Origin: Silurus meridionalis
Lineage: Eukaryota > Chordata > Actinopteri > Siluriformes > Siluridae
Reading direction: 5' to 3'
Assembly: GCF_014805685.1 (NCBI RefSeq)
Contig: NC_060885.1
Coordinates: 26,809,632-26,873,631, forward strand
Length of the DNA stretch: 64,000 nucleotides
Part shown: piece by piece, positions 48,865 through 61,132 of the stretch
Layout of the letters: each line of letters begins with the position of its first letter
Numbering within the stretch: position 1 is the stretch's first letter
Position numbers and translations under genes: made by a program
The notes under the pieces: model-generated
The model's database searches: none
Told to the model about the DNA's origin: nothing
Seen by the model: only the letters and a program-made list of their open reading frames with translations

Positions 48865-49445
48865 ATGTATGAGAAGTTGCACACAAAGGAAGAAGAAAAA
48901 GATTTGTACCGATTGGCCAGGCAGAGGGATCGAGCTGGGAAGGATGTGCTGCAAGTTAGAGCAATAAAGAATGGAGATGGAAATGTGTTGACTAGTGAGG
49001 AGAGTGTGTTGAGAAGATGGAGGGAGTATTTTGAGCAGCTGATGAATGAGGAAAATGAGAGAGAGAGAGAGAGAGAGAAGGTTGGATGATGTGGAGTTGG
49101 TGAAGCAGGAAGTGGATAGGATTAGTAAGGAGGAAGTGAGAGCAGCGATTAAAAGGATGAAAAGAGGGGAAAGTCGGTTGGACCAGATGACATACCAGTG
49201 GAAGCATGGAGATGTTTAGGAGAGATGGCAGTGGAGTTTTTAAAAAGATTGTTTAACAGGATTTTGGAAGGTGAGAGGATGCCTGAGGAATGGAGGAGTG
49301 TGCTGGTACCGATTTTTAATAACATTCTTCCTAATATGGCCTGGCTTCCACTACTTTTTCCCATAACTTCATTATGTGACTGATCACACCATGCAGTTAT
49401 GGGAAAGAGTAGTGGAAGCCAGGCCATATTAGGAAGAATGTTATT
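48865..49445 (+). mobile_element. RTE-type LINE fragment ending in a 51-bp foldback
   Basis: The frame 48865-49089 reads LYRLARQRDRAGKDVLQVRA and LTSEESVLRRWREYFEQLMN, the same fingers region as 43.2-43.7 kb. After a GA-repeat frameshift it continues EAWRCLGEMAVEFLKRLFNR to 49317. The stretch 49318-49368 is then an inverted copy of 49395-49445, the latter being the next recognisable sense piece of the LINE. About 60 bases between them in the intact family are missing. Confidence 0.88.
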
Positions 49446-49825
49446 ATGTTACTATTACTGTTACTTTAAAAAAAATAATAATAATAATAAATTAACAAAA
49501 AAATGCAGGAGAGAAATTATGAAGTAAAAGTGCATAGGGACTAAATGTATTTTGTGATTGAGCAATTACATTTTTTTTTAATAATGGTTGACACACAATG
49601 ACCAAGACTTAAGAAGTTAAATTAAAAACAACATTTAATTTGCAGTGTGTCGGAACTCCCATCCCACTTGTAGGTGGGAGGGACTACAGTGATACATACT
49701 TGCTTTCGACAGCTGAGAGCAGCAACTGACTGGTATTGTTTCATCTGAATCTCCAGTACAACTTCATCTTTATCTTCAGCACATTCCCACAGAGTATATG
49801 GGTCTACACCCCGAGGCGCCATCAT
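49446..49825. other. unassigned sequence
   Basis: AT-rich with no recognisable gene. A short hairpin (TCCCATCCCACTTGTAGGTGGGAGGGA region) lies at about 49659-49684. Confidence 0.4.
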
Positions 49826-50034
49826 GGAAATGCTGTGTTCATTTCATCATCCTGCTCTCGCATGTGTCCTGTAACAGTGTGTGAGCTTTTGTCTCTTTAC
49901 ACCTCTGTGATTGGGGTCAGGGTTTAACCATTTCACTACTGAACATCATCAGCCTAATCAGTTCATTAAAACCAAAGAAAACAAAAACCCGTTTAAAACC
50001 AATGAGTCCATTTATTCTTAGAGTATGATTCATT

Positions 50035-50080
<46 letters not shown>

Positions 50081-50297
50081 TCTAGTTTACATGAGACAAG
50101 TCCATACTCATATTGCTGTATTTATAGAATTGGATGTGACTATACTGTATGTTGTGTATATTAAATATAAAGGTGGAGATACATTTAAAAGAAGAAATTA
50201 AGTTGTAAAGTTTCTCATTGTATGGCTGCTGTAGATTCTTTAACACCCCCAAAAATGGAACAATCAGTCTTTATTAAGTTTTTTCCTATGTATAAAC

Positions 50298-51166
50298 CAG
50301 TGGCGGGCGGTCAGGGGCAGCAAAGCCTTCTCTACTGGTTTAGAAGCACTGACCTACATTTAGAATCTAAATCTGCCCGGGCATTCAAAGTCTGAACTGC
50401 TGGCTTTTATATCTTAGGCTCTATTAGAAATAAATCTGTTTCTTTAACCAATCAGATTTCATATTTGCCTCACAAGGCCAGCTAGCGGCCAAGAATAGCG
50501 TGAGCATTTTTCCGTCCTCTGATTGGTTGGTCCGAGGGAAACTGTTACTGCCAAAATTGACTGGCAAAACACGTGTGTAGCTCTCTGCACACATCAATAC
50601 ATTTGAGTTAGACTTTGCCTATGGAGGAAGAGAAATTGATTTGGTCTCGGAAATACTTAAAAATAAATTTTCACGAAAAGCTAGACATCGTGAGGAGAGG
50701 TCAGCCAACCCTGAAGCTAGCTAGCTTGTCTCAGCCTGGAAAAGGGTTTGTTTTCCACTTCAGACCAGTGAATACAAGCATTACCACTCGCTTACAGCCT
50801 CTGAGGAGCGGTGCTAATTATGAGTCTGCATCTCTGGTGAGTAGGTTTTATTTTATTTATATTTTTAATATTTTTATCATATTATTAGACAAATAACTGC
50901 TCCAGATGATGTAGGAGCACAGTTGCAGTTGTAGGGTAGAGGATTGAAGTTGTCTTAAATGAGGTTTCTTGCTTTAGTAAAATGGTATTCGCCCTCCAAC
51001 TGTGAAATGCCTTTCTCTCTCTGTAATGCCATGCGTTGTTATATTGCGATTTTTTTATAGTATTGAAGTTTTCAATAATTGCAACGTGATGGTGGTATTA
51101 AGAGGTGGATTAAGTCGGGTAACTCCCCACTGAAGGCCCAGGTACCAAATGCATGGCCCGCCACTG
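50298..51166 (+). mobile_element. complete non-autonomous hAT element
   Basis: The termini are CAGTGGCGGGCGGTCA and GGCCCGCCACTG. The target duplication GTATAAAC is exact at 50290-50297 and 51167-51174. A short frame at 50615-50800 encodes MPMEEEKLIWSRKYLKINFH, then EKLDIVRRGQPTLKLASLSQ, the start of a hAT transposase, but the catalytic domain is absent. It lies inside copy B of the tandem duplicon and is absent from copy A, so it inserted after the duplication. Confidence 0.95.
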
Positions 51167-52345
51167 GTATAAACACCTACATGTAATCTTGTACTCCCTA
51201 TTTGTTTAGATTGAAACGTTATAAAATTTAATAAACAAGAAAAAAAGTGGTTATTGGGTGTGGGCATGTGTGTGATAGAAAATATCTGTACAGAATTACT
51301 AATCCTAAACCGCCACATAAGAAAACTATATTTACGATTCCAAGGAGAATTAGATGAGTGTGCGTGTCTTTGTTTGTGTTCTAGACATTGGAGTTTGTGT
51401 CAGCCTTATTTGTAGGCTGCACCGGTTGGTGGGAGTTAATGATGATTGATAATGATGGTTAATGAGTTTTGATGTTTTTATCTGCTGAACATCTTGTGGA
51501 ATGTACTTTTTTAGTCTCTGGGGCAGTTTAGATGGAAAACCAGTTCCAGTTGTCTAACTTTATCTTAAAAACAATGGTCTTTATTGTATCTCCCTCTGTG
51601 TTTTTCTCTGTAGCTGAGTTTGAGATCTCCGTACCTACTGGTGTACAGATGGGTGTGTACGGCGAGTCAGTGGTTCTGCCCTGCACGTTCCCAGTGGGCA
51701 GCTCGTGGGATGCAGGCAGCAGTGTGATCACATGGCAGCGTCAGCTAGAGGTGGTTCATAGCTGCAGAAGGGGAATGCATCGCACAGGCTGGACCGTACC
51801 ACTCTAGAAGATGCGGGGGAGTACACCTGCTCTATCAGCACTCAGCTGGGCAACCAGAGGAAGAGCTTTAGGCTCAAAGTAGCAGGTAACAATGCAAACT
51901 TTTGATGGAGCATTACTAGTTACAATGGTAACAGGCCAGTCAGTGCTCTTATCTGCTACTCTCTCAGCGTTTTACGCGGAGCCCCAACTGCACATCTCAA
52001 TGCTGAACGATGGCCATGTGGAGGTGCTGGTGACGTCAGAGGGTGGGTACCCCTCCCCTGCGCTGCAATTGCTGATGGGAAATACCAGCGATGTCACCAA
52101 CAGCACATACACACAACTAAGGCAGGACCGGGGGGGTATTCCAGAAAGCTTGGTTAACTTACCATTTGATAAATCATAACCTCTGGGTTGATTTACCCCA
52201 AACAGGCATACCATGAGTATGTCGGTTCCAAAACACCTGAGAAGAGTTAGTTCAATCAACCTCCAACTGGTTACCCAGAGGTTATGCGCGTGCACGGTGC
52301 ATATATAAAGACATTCTCAATGGATCGCCGATTTCACGAGTCACC

Positions 52346-53966
52346 ATGGAAACTCAAAGCGAGAAAAAGAGAGCGTCGTATTTCACAGAGGCGGAGTTGG
52401 AGGTTTTAATGCACGCTTATGAGGAGTTTAAGCCAATAATTTTAAAAAGAAGCAATACAGCTGCATCAGCTAAAGCAAGAGAGTTGGCTTGGCAAAAAAT
52501 AACGGACAGAGTAAATGCGTGAGTGTATTAAATTACAAATTTGGTATTGGCTCCCGTTTTATTATAATGCAAAATAATGAAGTATGACTTATACATCCTT
52601 TTGAATATGTTATATCACTATGAAAGCATTTACTTTTCCTGCCATTTATTTCTTTAGTTTAAAATAATAATGTATATTTCTTATTTAATAAGCTGTAATC
52701 CTTCTGGAGCCACAAGAACTTTAAGCCAAGTCAAAATGAAACACAAAAACATTCTGCAAAAAGGTAATATTTGATTACACAATTACTGAACTATTATTAT
52801 AACAGGATTTAGTCTATTCATTCTGTCATGTAGCTAATAGAAAGAAGACTGAAGCCCGTCTAACTGGCGGGGGTCCACCACCACCTCCCCTCACGCCCTC
52901 TGAGGAGCTGGCTCTGTCCCTTAATAAAGGGCGACCAGTGGTTGCTGGCATTCCAGGGGCAGTTCATCACACACCATGCACCACAAGTGATGGTGAAAAA
53001 ATGGTGAAATGTAAGTTTACCTCTATGAGTTGTTTTAATTTTTTTGTCCTAATAAATTACTATCTCTGTCACTTAAAGGCTTTTTGAACAAGATAAATTT
53101 TTATGTAGGCTTATTTTATTTAACTGTATATGATGTATAGGCTACTGTGATCTTACTCTGACATGTTACTCTTTTCATGTATTATTTTCTTTGATAATAT
53201 TGAGAATTTAATGGGTTGTGTGTTCTTATAGATACTGATGGATGTATTGTATTATTGGACCCTCCAGAAAGAACACAGTCTGTCACAGTTGTAAGTGATT
53301 TGTTGTCAGGTACTTTTAGTTGCGTTTAGGTATTTTTTAATTTATTTGCCAGATAATGTATACTTAAATATTTCTCCTGTAGGATGAAGATGATGACGAT
53401 GAAGAGACCACATCTGCTGTGACAGAAGTGGACAATGCTGGTAGATCCACTGAGGTATGATGCATACCATTATAATGTATGGCCCCGTTTTGCATTAGAG
53501 TAACAAACTGTCATTGTCTTTTCACAGTACATACCTAGGGATTTGCCCACAGATGAGGGTCCTTCAACCTCAGCACACAATCTAAGCAGGGTAAGTATTT
53601 GTGTCCAGGTGTCCATATTTGAATTTTGAATTGTCTGACCAAACAATCTCATTCATTACATTTTTTCCACCTTCCTAGTTGCCAGCAAAGGAGCTGTATA
53701 AGGTCCATCTTCAAAAACAAATAAGAAAAAGTGACATGGAGATGGACCTTATACCGCTTCAAATGGAAGAGAAAAGACTCCTCATTAAAAAAGCAGCACT
53801 GGAAATTGAATTACTGGAGCATCGCCTTAAGGTGAGAACTTGTCTGAATAATAATCTGTTGCATGTTAAAAGTGAGTGTGAGTGTGAGTGAGTGAGTGAA
53901 AAAAGCAATATAAAAATACATTTTATTGAATTGTATTTTATTGTTTTTCAGGAAATAAAGAAATAA
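52346..53966 (+). CDS. Harbinger accessory Myb/SANT-like DNA-binding protein, intact (8 exons, 260 aa)
   Basis: Exons are 52346-52518, 52693-52763, 52834-53010, 53232-53290, 53383-53454, 53528-53590, 53679-53831 and 53952-53966. All have GT-AG borders and compatible phases, and total 783 bases without a stop. Residues 1-80 resemble the Myb/SANT-like domain of such proteins (YFTEAELEVLMHAYEEFKPI, then LSQVKMKHKNILQK). A proline-rich stretch (GGGPPPPPLTP), an acidic patch (DEDDDDEE) and a C-terminal helical, probably coiled-coil part (LQMEEKRLLIKKAALEIELL) follow. In known Harbinger systems this protein brings the transposase to the nucleus and the element ends. Whether it is still transcribed is unknown. 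Confidence 0.88.
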
Positions 53967-53992
53967 ACTGCCTGGCAGACCAGTGAAAAAAA

Positions 53993-54797
53993 TTAATAAA
54001 AGTGATTTTGACAGACCCTGTCTCTCAAAAGTCTTCTGTTGGCCTCTAAAATCTGTAGGTGTTCCTCTGGGCCATCTTCCTCAATACAAGGACGGTGGCT
54101 CTCTCCTCTTATAGTGGCAATATTGTGAAGCACAACACACGCTACTATAATGTCGCATGCCCTCTCTGGACTAACCCGGAGCCCACGCAGACACTGAAAC
54201 CGAGATTTGAGGATCCCTATAGTCATCTCCACCTTGGCCCGTGTTCGGCTGTGAGCCAGGTTAAACCGTGTCTGTGGTCCAGGCTCAGGTTCAGGGTAGG
54301 GTGTCATTAAATAGGGCAGACAAGGGTATCCTCTGTCCCCCAGCAAGTAACCATTGTACTGTCCTGTAATGATTGAAATGTACAACACAAATGTAGTAAA
54401 AAGAAAAAAAAACAATTGTATAAAGCAAAACATACCCTGCTGAAATGTCTGGTAAATTCTTGCATCATGCACAGATCCTGGCCATTTTGCCTCAACATTG
54501 GTAATGATTTGGGTTGCCTCACATATTACCTAGTTAGTGGAAAAAGTAATGACTTCAATGATTTTAAGAAGGGAAAAAATTAAGTTGTTACCTGCACATT
54601 GATGCTATGAATAGATTTCCTATGAACATAGTATCCCTCATTTATTGGTGGAGCTTTAATAGGAATGTGAGTGCCATCAATGCACCCAATTACATTTGGA
54701 AACCCTGAAACAGAAAGTTATGGAAGTATGAAGTGTGTGTGCGCATAATGAATACATGTATAGATATAAATAATATGACTAAATATAAAAAAAAAAT

Positions 54798-54838
<41 letters not shown>

Positions 54839-55140
54839 TACTGTACGAACGGCTTTACACACAGTCACCTTTCCCACATGCTCTGAATCGCCCACACTGT
54901 ACAAAATATTTTTCCTGCGCTAAGGGCAGAACCGCGGTTTTTCACATTTGCGATATGCGGTTTTAAAAGACGTGTTAAATAAACTAACGAATCTTTTGAG
55001 CAACGATAACGCTCTTTCAAATATTCATTAGAGTATGCAAACATCAATACGCGGTGTTATAACCCTCTCCCGACGAAAAAACCTCGTATAATTTGTGCTT
55101 CTACGTCCAAAGGATCCTCATCAAAAGGGCACGCCGAAGT
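53993..55140 (-). pseudogene. HARBI1-like DDE transposase, broken
   Basis: Read on the - strand, the three downstream exons are intact. 54592-54704 encodes [20 protein letters not shown] (first catalytic Asp). 54436-54529 encodes VICEATQIITNVEAKWPGSV. 53993-54363 encodes GQYNGYLLGDRGYPCLPYLM and KVEMTIGILKSRFQCLRGLR (second Asp and Glu). The 5' exon (54830-55140) is damaged: PFDEDPLDVEAQIIRG, RRERVITPRID, FAYSNEYLKERYRCSKDSLV and SVGDSEHVGKVTVCKAVRTV lie in different frames, with about 45 bases missing near 54910. An AT repeat (54801-54833) has replaced the region before the second exon. It cannot encode an active transposase. Confidence 0.9.
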
Positions 55141-55788
55141 TACACTGAAACATCACCTGCTCCCGAGCAGGTTATCTTCAGAGAGTCAGTTGCTATGGTT
55201 ACATACATACCCAAAAAGTTACCTCCGTTTTTGGAACCGAAAGTTGAGGTTATCCACGAACTTACCCTTAAACATACCCAGGTATGTCACATAACCTGCT
55301 TTCTGGAATACCCCCCAGTACACACACCTGTACAGCGTAAACAATAAACTTAACCTGACCTTTAGTGCCAACTCCTCCATCATATTCATCATGAAGAACC
55401 CAGATCTGGGCCAGGAGATCAGGAGGAACATCAACCTCTCCTTAGGTGGGTTTGGGTTCAAAGTGGTGAAAGCCAGGAGATTGATTTGAATGACCATAGA
55501 TTCATGTAGAATCCTTTAGGGTCTAACTCAGGAACCCTTAATTTCACAGAGGACCCAAAAAAAATGCAAAAGAAAAGAAAGATATTCTGCAATAGATTAA
55601 ATTCTATTAGTAACTATTTCTGTTTTAAAATAAGTATGAGCTTTTTAATTAAACATTTATAATCTTTTGTTTATTTATTTTCAGAAAACAGCAGACATGA
55701 TGGACACAAACTGAAAATCACTTCACTGTTCCTTCTTGGACTGGTCACCACAATGGATTTTATATTTTATATGTTCTGTATTGATTAA

Positions 55789-56640
55789 AGATTTATAATC
55801 ACACTCTTAAAATCGCCCAAATGGTGATCTGGTTCCTCTCAGGGTTTCTTCCTTATAACATATAAGAGAGTTTTTCCTTGCCACAGTCACCATGGCTGCT
55901 CATCAGGGATAAATACACATCATTCACCTTCACTCTTAAATTCTGTATTCTTGAGACAATGTCCGTTGCGAAAAGCACTAGAGAAATAGACGACTTTATA
56001 ATAATAATCTTTTTCAGGTGGAAAATAAAATGTAATGAGTCTATAGCCACAAACGGTCATGTTTCCGAATTAGTGCCAAGTCTGAACCATCAACGACACA
56101 GTGAGGATGCAGTAAGACACAGTAAGACACAGTGAAATCGAGTGTGTGGCTTAACCTCGCCATAGTCGACATCTCATCCAGATTTGGTTAGCGATGTGTA
56201 CACCACTGATATGAGTTTGATGAATTTACTTTTAGGGGAAAAAAGTGTTTGTCTTTGGAGAATGTGTGCAAAGACCACAGACCTTTATCACTGAGTATGA
56301 ATGTGGGGTAGATGCATGTGTAGCGCACGAATTAACAAGAATTTACATGCAAGTTTTAGTTTGATGTCAGGCGAAGAAAAAGAAATGAAGACAGATGCAG
56401 GAAATTTGAGTCCAGAATGAGAAAAAGGTTCTGTGAGAAACTGCACATTGATATCGCTGTACTGTCCTCAACAACGATTTTGGTGTTTGTTTTGACAATC
56501 AGATAATCCCTCCCTCACACAACTCTGAAGACAAGAATTCCCTTTGGACACAGGTTCAATTGTCTTGGGTATGAAGTAAAATACTGATACTGTTGCAAGG
56601 TGAAAGATTAAAGAAATACATGTCGATTTAAGAGAGTTAT
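55789..56640. other. 3' flank of gene copy 3 with a dispersed fish repeat
   Basis: The stretch 55805-55920 (TGGTTCCTCTCAGGGTTTCT, GGCTGCTCATCAGGGATAAA) is a copy of the repeat described at 21.8 kb. The remainder to 56640 holds nothing I recognise. Confidence 0.5.
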
Positions 56641-56654
56641 CGCTACTGCTGCCC

Positions 56655-56767
56655 GCATGGAGCAATCACTAAATTCTGTTTCCAGTGAACGCCATAGAAA
56701 GAGGTTTGATCATCAAAACTACATCAAACCGCTTTCTCGAACGCCAGAGAAAGTGATTGCTCCATGC
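56655..56767. repeat. hairpin element with perfect 16-bp arms
   Basis: GCATGGAGCAATCACT at 56655-56670 is exactly reversed and complemented at 56752-56767. A second, imperfect stem (AGAAAGAGGTTTGAT against ATCAAACCGCTTTCT) lies inside, so the whole 113 bases can fold. No coding potential is seen. Confidence 0.75.
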
Positions 56768-56993
56768 ATAACATTTAATTAGCCACTAGATGGTGCTCGA
56801 AACCATGAAAAAAAATTACTGCCACAATACATTTAAAAATTACAAACTATTGGATATCTTATTAAATTACACATTAACAAAATATAAATACATTTACATT
56901 TTCCAGCACAATCAAATTCACACCACAGATCTGCTCAATCTACATGATTAAATTCCATTAAACTGTGGAAACAACCTTTTTCTTTCCTGAATT

Positions 56994-56995
<2 letters not shown>

Positions 56996-57070
<75 letters not shown>
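56996..57070. repeat. (GA)n microsatellite
   Basis: About 75 bases of pure GA, then a CAGA-rich stretch to 57110. A GT run follows at 57172-57194. Confidence 0.97.
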
Positions 57071-57083
<13 letters not shown>

Positions 57084-57400
57084 GCAGACAGACAAAGATA
57101 GAGACAGACAGGTAAAGACAAGTGAGTTTATTCTACCGCTCATTCTTCTCAGTCTGCTGCAAGTGTAAAGTGTGTGTGTGTGTGTGTGTGTGTAGTTTGT
57201 GTGCTGTGTGTAAAGTTTGTTTACAGAAAAATTACACAACACAGGGTAATCAGTGGTAAAAATGTTTAAAGATTTCAATAAAGATTTTCTTGTAGTGTGA
57301 AGTGTTTGTGTAGTGCGTTATGTACACAATACTGTTAAATGTTGATGTTTACATATACAAGTTTGTTAGGAAGTGGGATGTGATGCAGCACCCTCTAGAG

Positions 57401-57707
57401 CAGGGGTCACCAACCTTTTTGAAAATGAGAGCTACTTCTTGGGTACCGATTAATGTGAAGGGCTACCAGTTTGATACACACAGTTTTCAGTATGATCTGA
57501 AATAACAAATTTGCTCAATTTACCTTTAATTATATATTTATTATTAATGATTATTGATATTTATCAATGTGAAGACACTGATCATGTTAATGGTTTCTCA
57601 TAATAATTATCAACAATGATTTAACAAAGTAGGAAACAGCTATTTTTTAGAAAAGGCCCGCGGGCTACTCATGTGGTCCTTGCGGGCTACCTGGTTGGTG
57701 ACCCCTG
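57401..57707. mobile_element. hAT MITE, 307 bp, with exact target duplication
   Basis: The ends CAGGGGTCACCAACCTTTTT and GGTTGGTGACCCCTG are inverted repeats. The 8-base duplication CTCTAGAG is exact at 57393-57400 and 57708-57715. It has no coding capacity. Confidence 0.95.
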
Positions 57708-57715
57708 CTCTAGAG

Positions 57716-60100
57716 TTTGGGAATTCTTGGGGCCTTCAATCAATAAACCAATAAGCTCTAACCTGTTGCTGCTACATCGTGTCAACAAAACTGAAGCGAC
57801 CTCACACTGCTGTTTATATTTCAACATTACATTTATTATTCTCTTACTGCATTACACACACAGACAACATGGCCTTAAACTCTACAAACTACAAGCACAT
57901 TGCATATTATTATACAGGGTGTTGCAGAAAAACAGGACATTTTGGAACTAGGTGTTTTTTTTTTTTTACATCCAGTCATCACACTTTTGTGCTGTAAATT
58001 ATTGTATTTTTTTTGTTTCTCAGTGCACTTTATCACTTTCAATAAATGTTTGATGTTAGTCTAGGCTTTATTTACAAATAAAGTACAGAATATTATTCAT
58101 TTAACATTTCTAAAATAAACCATGATGCAACTTGTACCATTAAAGCTATTTAAAGCTACAGAAATAATAAACAAAATAATAAACATTTGAGTTTTGCATA
58201 ATTGAATAGTATACCAAATTGCATTGAGTGAAAAAAAAAATACAATCAAAATGAATATATAAGCAATCAAAAATCCATTGTTATATTCATTTGAAATTTA
58301 TTTGAAGCTGTTGTACAATAATTTCAACACTGCTAATAAATAAATGGAACTCAAACACTAATAAACGCATTGGTACAGTAAGTGCATGTGTGTGAGAACA
58401 TCAGGTGCTGAAGATAGTGGTTTAAATAAGTGTCTTTGCATCATTATTTATAAATCCTTCATTACTTTCTTTACACTTTTCCCTGTGTTTTGTTATTCTC
58501 CTGCTAGTATAAGATTCAAACTTCACATTCTAAAGTTTGAATTTGATTCAACCAACTTTATCAGGTTTCTGTAATATTTGTCAGACGTGTAAACATTAAA
58601 AAAAATTAACTGACTCATATCTTAAACTAAACGCTGCACAATTAATCGCAAAAACCTGGAGTTATATTGAGCACTGCTGATCTAGAAAACTGTTAATTTA
58701 ATGCCAGTTATTTTCTGAACATATCTGCAGAAGCTGAATTTTCACATCATGAAACATATTAACATCAGATTTAAAAATAAATTGCAGTTTCCAATAAGCG
58801 TAAATTAGACTGCAATTTATTGCTAATTTGTTCTGTGGAAAAAACATGGTTTCAGGCTGTTGAACATTATTTAAGTGATTTGTTTGTTTTTAACACTATT
58901 TAAACACTAAGTTGTACAAACATTACTCCTGAGTGTTTCATTAAAGTGTTTACATCCTAAACACTCCTCTCAAATGAAAAGAATATGAATTTGAGCTTTT
59001 TGCATTTCTGTTTCAACAGCAACAAGTTTATCAATCAACAGTACACATTTAACCGTATTATTATTGCAGAAACAAAATTGTACTTCATAAAACACTGAGA
59101 ATAAATAAATAAATGTGTCCAGAGTCAATTAAACAGTTACTAGCAGTTACTACTTCAGTGTTTATTAAATAAGCAATAATCCTTCATAACAATTTTCCAC
59201 TTAACCAGTTATCAATGATGAGTTATTAAACACTTCAGTTCTCTCAACATATGCTTAGACTTTATGGCTAATGTTTTATTTCTAAATGGAATTTAACATT
59301 TTTAATGGAACATATTTGGTTAAATAATATCATTTTTTCTTTTGTGGCTGTAATTCCTGTTTTATCCACAATATGAAATTCAAGTCAGCAAGTAATTGGT
59401 CTATTCTTTTTTATTGTTTGTTTAACATCATCTGTTTTCTTGGACTCTCGAAAATATCCTTTTTTAAGGTAAGAAATCTTTAGATTTATGTAGATTCTTA
59501 TATAGAAATTCTTTTGGTATTTATTTGCATTAAGTAAAAAAAAGTATTATTTGGATCAGCCACACGGAGGCGGCAAAGTCTGGCGAGAATGCATGTGTTG
59601 AATTTAACGCATAAAGAATTTAAATATTTATTCAGATGAAATTGCAACCAAAGCTTCAGTGTTCTGTGTTCCGTTTTAATTTGCCTTCCTCTACTTCCAC
59701 TTGCAATCCGAGGCTGTGTTCGAGCTGGAAATAAAGGATTGAGTGGACATCATGCAAACTTACACAGAATTCATTGGTCCAAGCAGATCGAGGCTGATCC
59801 AGCACTCCAGCACACTTCTCTTATGCTGGAGTACAAATTCCTGTAACATCCACGGGTACACGCACACTGCAAGCAGGGCGTAAGAGAAAGTTAAAGCTGA
59901 AACATTAAGTCTTAGGACCAGAGCAAAGGAGATGGAGGTCAGAGTTCCAGGTCTCCAATAGGAGAGTTATCACCACTATTAAACACCACCATGCAGTAGA
60001 ACAAGTTGACCAAGTGCAAAATTAACAAGTGCAAAAATGTCTTCTGTCGTCTTTCACCTACAACACCAGGTGAAAAAGTCTTAATAAGGCACTTCGAGAT
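57716..60100. other. intergenic AT-rich sequence upstream of the mfsd2a 3' end
   Basis: No gene, repeat family or structured element is recognised, apart from poly-T at 57955-57967. The part nearest 60374 probably includes the mfsd2a 3' untranslated region, since that gene runs on the - strand. Confidence 0.4.

Positions 60101-60101
<1 letters not shown>

Positions 60102-60147
<46 letters not shown>
60102..60147. repeat. (CA)n microsatellite
   Basis: A pure CA run downstream of the mfsd2a stop codon, possibly in its 3' untranslated region. Confidence 0.97.
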
Positions 60148-60149
<2 letters not shown>

Positions 60150-60373
60150 GATGTGCGAGTCCTCAATCGGTGTATAGATCAGACGGAATGTCCTGATGAT
60201 CCGGAACTATCCTCTTCACTACTTTCACTGTAAGTGAGAAGAATATAAAATAAAGATATTAATAAAATTAATTAATAAATAAATAAATAACATTAAATCA
60301 AATTAACTACTGATGTAAAATTTGACTAATCATTTTAATCACACATAGAGTAATAACACTGTGTGTGTGTGTC

Positions 60374-60558
60374 TCACTTCAGAAGGGCCTGCAGGCGGTC
60401 TCGGTTGTCTCTCCTTCTCTCCTCATTGATGGGGTAGGATTTAAAGATAAGCAGGCCGAGGATGATGAGGGAGACGGGCGCCGCGGACACCAGCAGTTTC
60501 AGGGTTAAATTGACGGAGTCTGGCTGAACACATGCCCTCGACACGTAACCCGCAAAGC

Positions 60559-60616
<58 letters not shown>

Positions 60617-61077
60617 ACAAATGAGACAGTGACCATTATATTGTTTTTGGACACGAGAAATAACACTAAGGATACAGCAGAAAGTGAGACTGAGACAAAG
60701 AACAATGGAATGAGTGACCGTGAAAGTGAGAAAATGTAACCCAAAAATGGTGGAGGGAGTGCGACAGAGAAAGACAGACTGATTGAAAATAAAAACAAAC
60801 TGATATAAAAAAAAGTGAAACAGGCAGTAATAGAGTCAGAGTGAAAATGAAATGAAAAGATGAGACAGACAGATCATGAGACGGAAAGAGAGTATTAGAG
60901 TAAGACAGAGGGACTGACTGTAAGCTGAGAGTGGAGATGCCCAGTGAAACGCCAGAGGCGAATTTGTTGAAAACGACGTAGAAGGAGTAGAAAATGGCCT
61001 CATGACCCTGAGAGAATGGATTGTTCACTTTATAATCGTCCACTGCATCGGGTAGCATCGACCTACTCAGACGCACG

Positions 61078-61132
<55 letters not shown>

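Larger units (their letters stand above)
52132..55315. mobile_element. PIF/Harbinger-type element with two genes
   Basis: The inverted ends are GGGGGTATTCCAGAAAGCTT and GCTTTCTGGAATACCCCC. The flanking triplets are CGG (52129-52131) and CAG (55316-55318), a plausible 3-base target duplication with one change. The element carries a Myb/SANT-like gene on the + strand and a HARBI1-like transposase on the - strand, convergently arranged with stops only about 27 bases apart. It interrupts an Ig exon of gene copy 3. Confidence 0.93.
51614..55788 (+). pseudogene. B7-like gene copy 3, deleted and split by a transposon
   Basis: The V-set exon 51614-51885 starts [20 protein letters not shown] and has intact splice sites, but a 76-base deletion between two AGCT words (at 51760-51764) shifts the frame. 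The second Ig exon starts at 51968 (AFYAEPQLHISMLNDG) and is cut at about 52129 by a Harbinger element. Its remainder lies at 55319-55445 (TYTHL-like to [20 protein letters not shown]). The last exon, 55685-55788, encodes ENSRHDGHKLKITSLFLLGL, then VTTMDFIFYMFCID: a different membrane segment with almost no tail. No signal-peptide exon is present. Confidence 0.9.

Noticed and set aside
54059..54310. + strand frame within the Harbinger element
   Set aside because: It is antisense to the last transposase exon.
56958..57278. Frames over the GA/CT repeat
   Set aside because: Simple-repeat translation.
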